In this document: in pieces, positions 63,581 through 64,000 of the stretch
Numbering within the stretch: the stretch's first letter is position 1
How the letters are laid out: each line of letters begins with the position of its first letter
Origin: Streptomyces sp. GESEQ-4
GTDB taxonomy: Bacteria > Actinomycetota > Actinomycetes > Streptomycetales > Streptomycetaceae
Assembly (NCBI RefSeq): GCF_017948455.1
Contig: NZ_JAFFSU010000004.1
Location: 124,001-188,000, forward strand
Length of the DNA stretch: 64,000 nt
Direction of reading: 5' to 3'
Program-made: the position numbers and the translations under genes
Notes under the pieces: generated by a model
The model's input: the letters and a program-made list of their open reading frames with translations, nothing else
What the model was told of the DNA's origin: nothing
The model's database searches: none

Positions 63581-64000
63581 CGGTGTTCGTCGACCGGGAG
63601 GAGAGCCTGGCCAGGCTCGAGAGCGCGGCGACCGCCCTGGCGGAAGGACGCTCGAGTGTGCTGTTCGTCGAGGGCGACTCGGGGATGGGTAAATCGTCTC
63701 TGTTGGGTGAGTTCGCCCGCCGCCTGGGCACCTCTCCGGATTCCCAGGAGCAGCCCTGCCGGGTGGTATTCGTGCGGGCCGCGCCCGGCATCGGTTCGCG
63801 GCGGCCGTACGGACCCGTCCTGGACGCTCTGCACGCACTGGACCGTCCCGCACAGGGCCGCAGGCGGCTGGCCGGCTTCCGGCGGACGGCGGCCCGTGGT
63901 GCGCTGGCGGCCGCCCCCGACCTGCTGTCCGCCGCGGTTCCGGGGCTCGGCGCGGTGGTCGCGGCAGGGCGGGTGTTCGCCGAGGCCACCGTAGCCACCG
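63577..64000 (+). CDS. P-loop AAA/STAND-type ATPase, 5' part only
   Basis: The first 141 residues from a GTG; the frame is open at the window end. VFVDREESLARLESA is the typical lead-in and FVEGDSGMGKSSLLGEF is the Walker A. This resembles AAA_16 ATPases that carry TPR repeats or a LuxR output domain further on. RRPYGPVLDALHALDR fits that group. The missing C-terminus decides between a regulator and an effector. It is not the same gene as the TPR tail at the window start. Confidence 0.8.
   Translation, partial: MTVFVDREESLARLESAATALAEGRSSVLFVEGDSGMGKSSLLGEFARRLGTSPDSQEQPCRVVFVRAAPGIGSRRPYGPVLDALHALDRPAQGRRRLAGFRRTAARGALAAAPDLLSAAVPGLGAVVAAGRVFAEATVAT

Overview
The window is a piece of a Streptomyces-type actinobacterial chromosome. 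The DNA is very GC-rich, GTG and TTG starts are common, and many neighbouring genes overlap by ATGA, GTGA or TTGA. The gene content (three-domain Kgd, an actinobacterial Lon, a conservon, DUF742 and roadblock proteins, LAxTG surface anchors) fits that genus. I see no tRNA, rRNA, CRISPR array, transposase or prophage gene. Sequence, motifs and start sites were read by eye, so family names rest on recognised motifs and not on searches.

Layout. 1-7.1 kb: the 3' end of a TPR-like gene, then a compact Fxs-type RiPP locus. It has a 59-residue precursor ending in WGWNNSF, a radical SAM/SPASM maturase, a separate HExxH protein, and a TIR-like/NB-ARC/TPR protein, closed by a strong terminator. 7.2-13.9 kb: Kgd, a two-component pair and a spermidine-synthase-like protein. 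14-19 kb: a rhomboid-like protein, Lon behind an HspR (HAIR)-type operator, a secreted GH25 muramidase and a MarR regulator. 19.2-27.1 kb: a PP2C-like phosphatase, a four-gene conservon (CvnA-D) ending in a styrene-monooxygenase-like flavoprotein, and a secreted NlpC/P60 protein. 27.2-30.5 kb: a TetR regulator with a small partner, and two divergent diiron oxygenase-like genes. 30.5-38.5 kb: a PBP/SEDS pair, an SH3 protein, a lipoprotein-histidine kinase pair, a tyrosine phosphatase, a NERD-like protein and a LigD polymerase-domain protein. 38.7-43.1 kb: a three-gene glycosyltransferase operon (GT2, polysialyltransferase-like, AftA-like). 43.2-47.4 kb: an ArsB/NhaD-type transporter, DUF4142, CBS, DUF305 and DUF6153 proteins.

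47.4-61 kb is a metal island. An Fe(III) ABC importer (SBP, permease, ATPase) is divergent from a very unusual single-chain adenylation-carrier-acyltransferase-3 protein, and two iron boxes lie between them. Next, behind a Zur-like palindrome, comes a complete anchored-repeat ABC system: three choice-of-anchor-M surface proteins, a ZnuA-like binding protein with an inserted repeat region, an ATPase and a permease. 61-64 kb: a membrane protein with its winged-helix regulator behind three copies of a dyad operator, a GNAT acetyltransferase, a split-barrel oxidoreductase and the start of a P-loop ATPase.

Seven copies of a dispersed intergenic hairpin repeat run through 14.8-37.6 kb, mostly between convergent genes. 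Two copies have become the C-terminal coding sequence of a neighbouring gene. The strongest candidates for undescribed biology are the split Fxs RiPP locus with its Trp/Asn core, the iron-controlled A-PCP-AT3 fusion (a possible one-protein analogue of Dlt-type wall acylation), and the repeat family that extends proteins.
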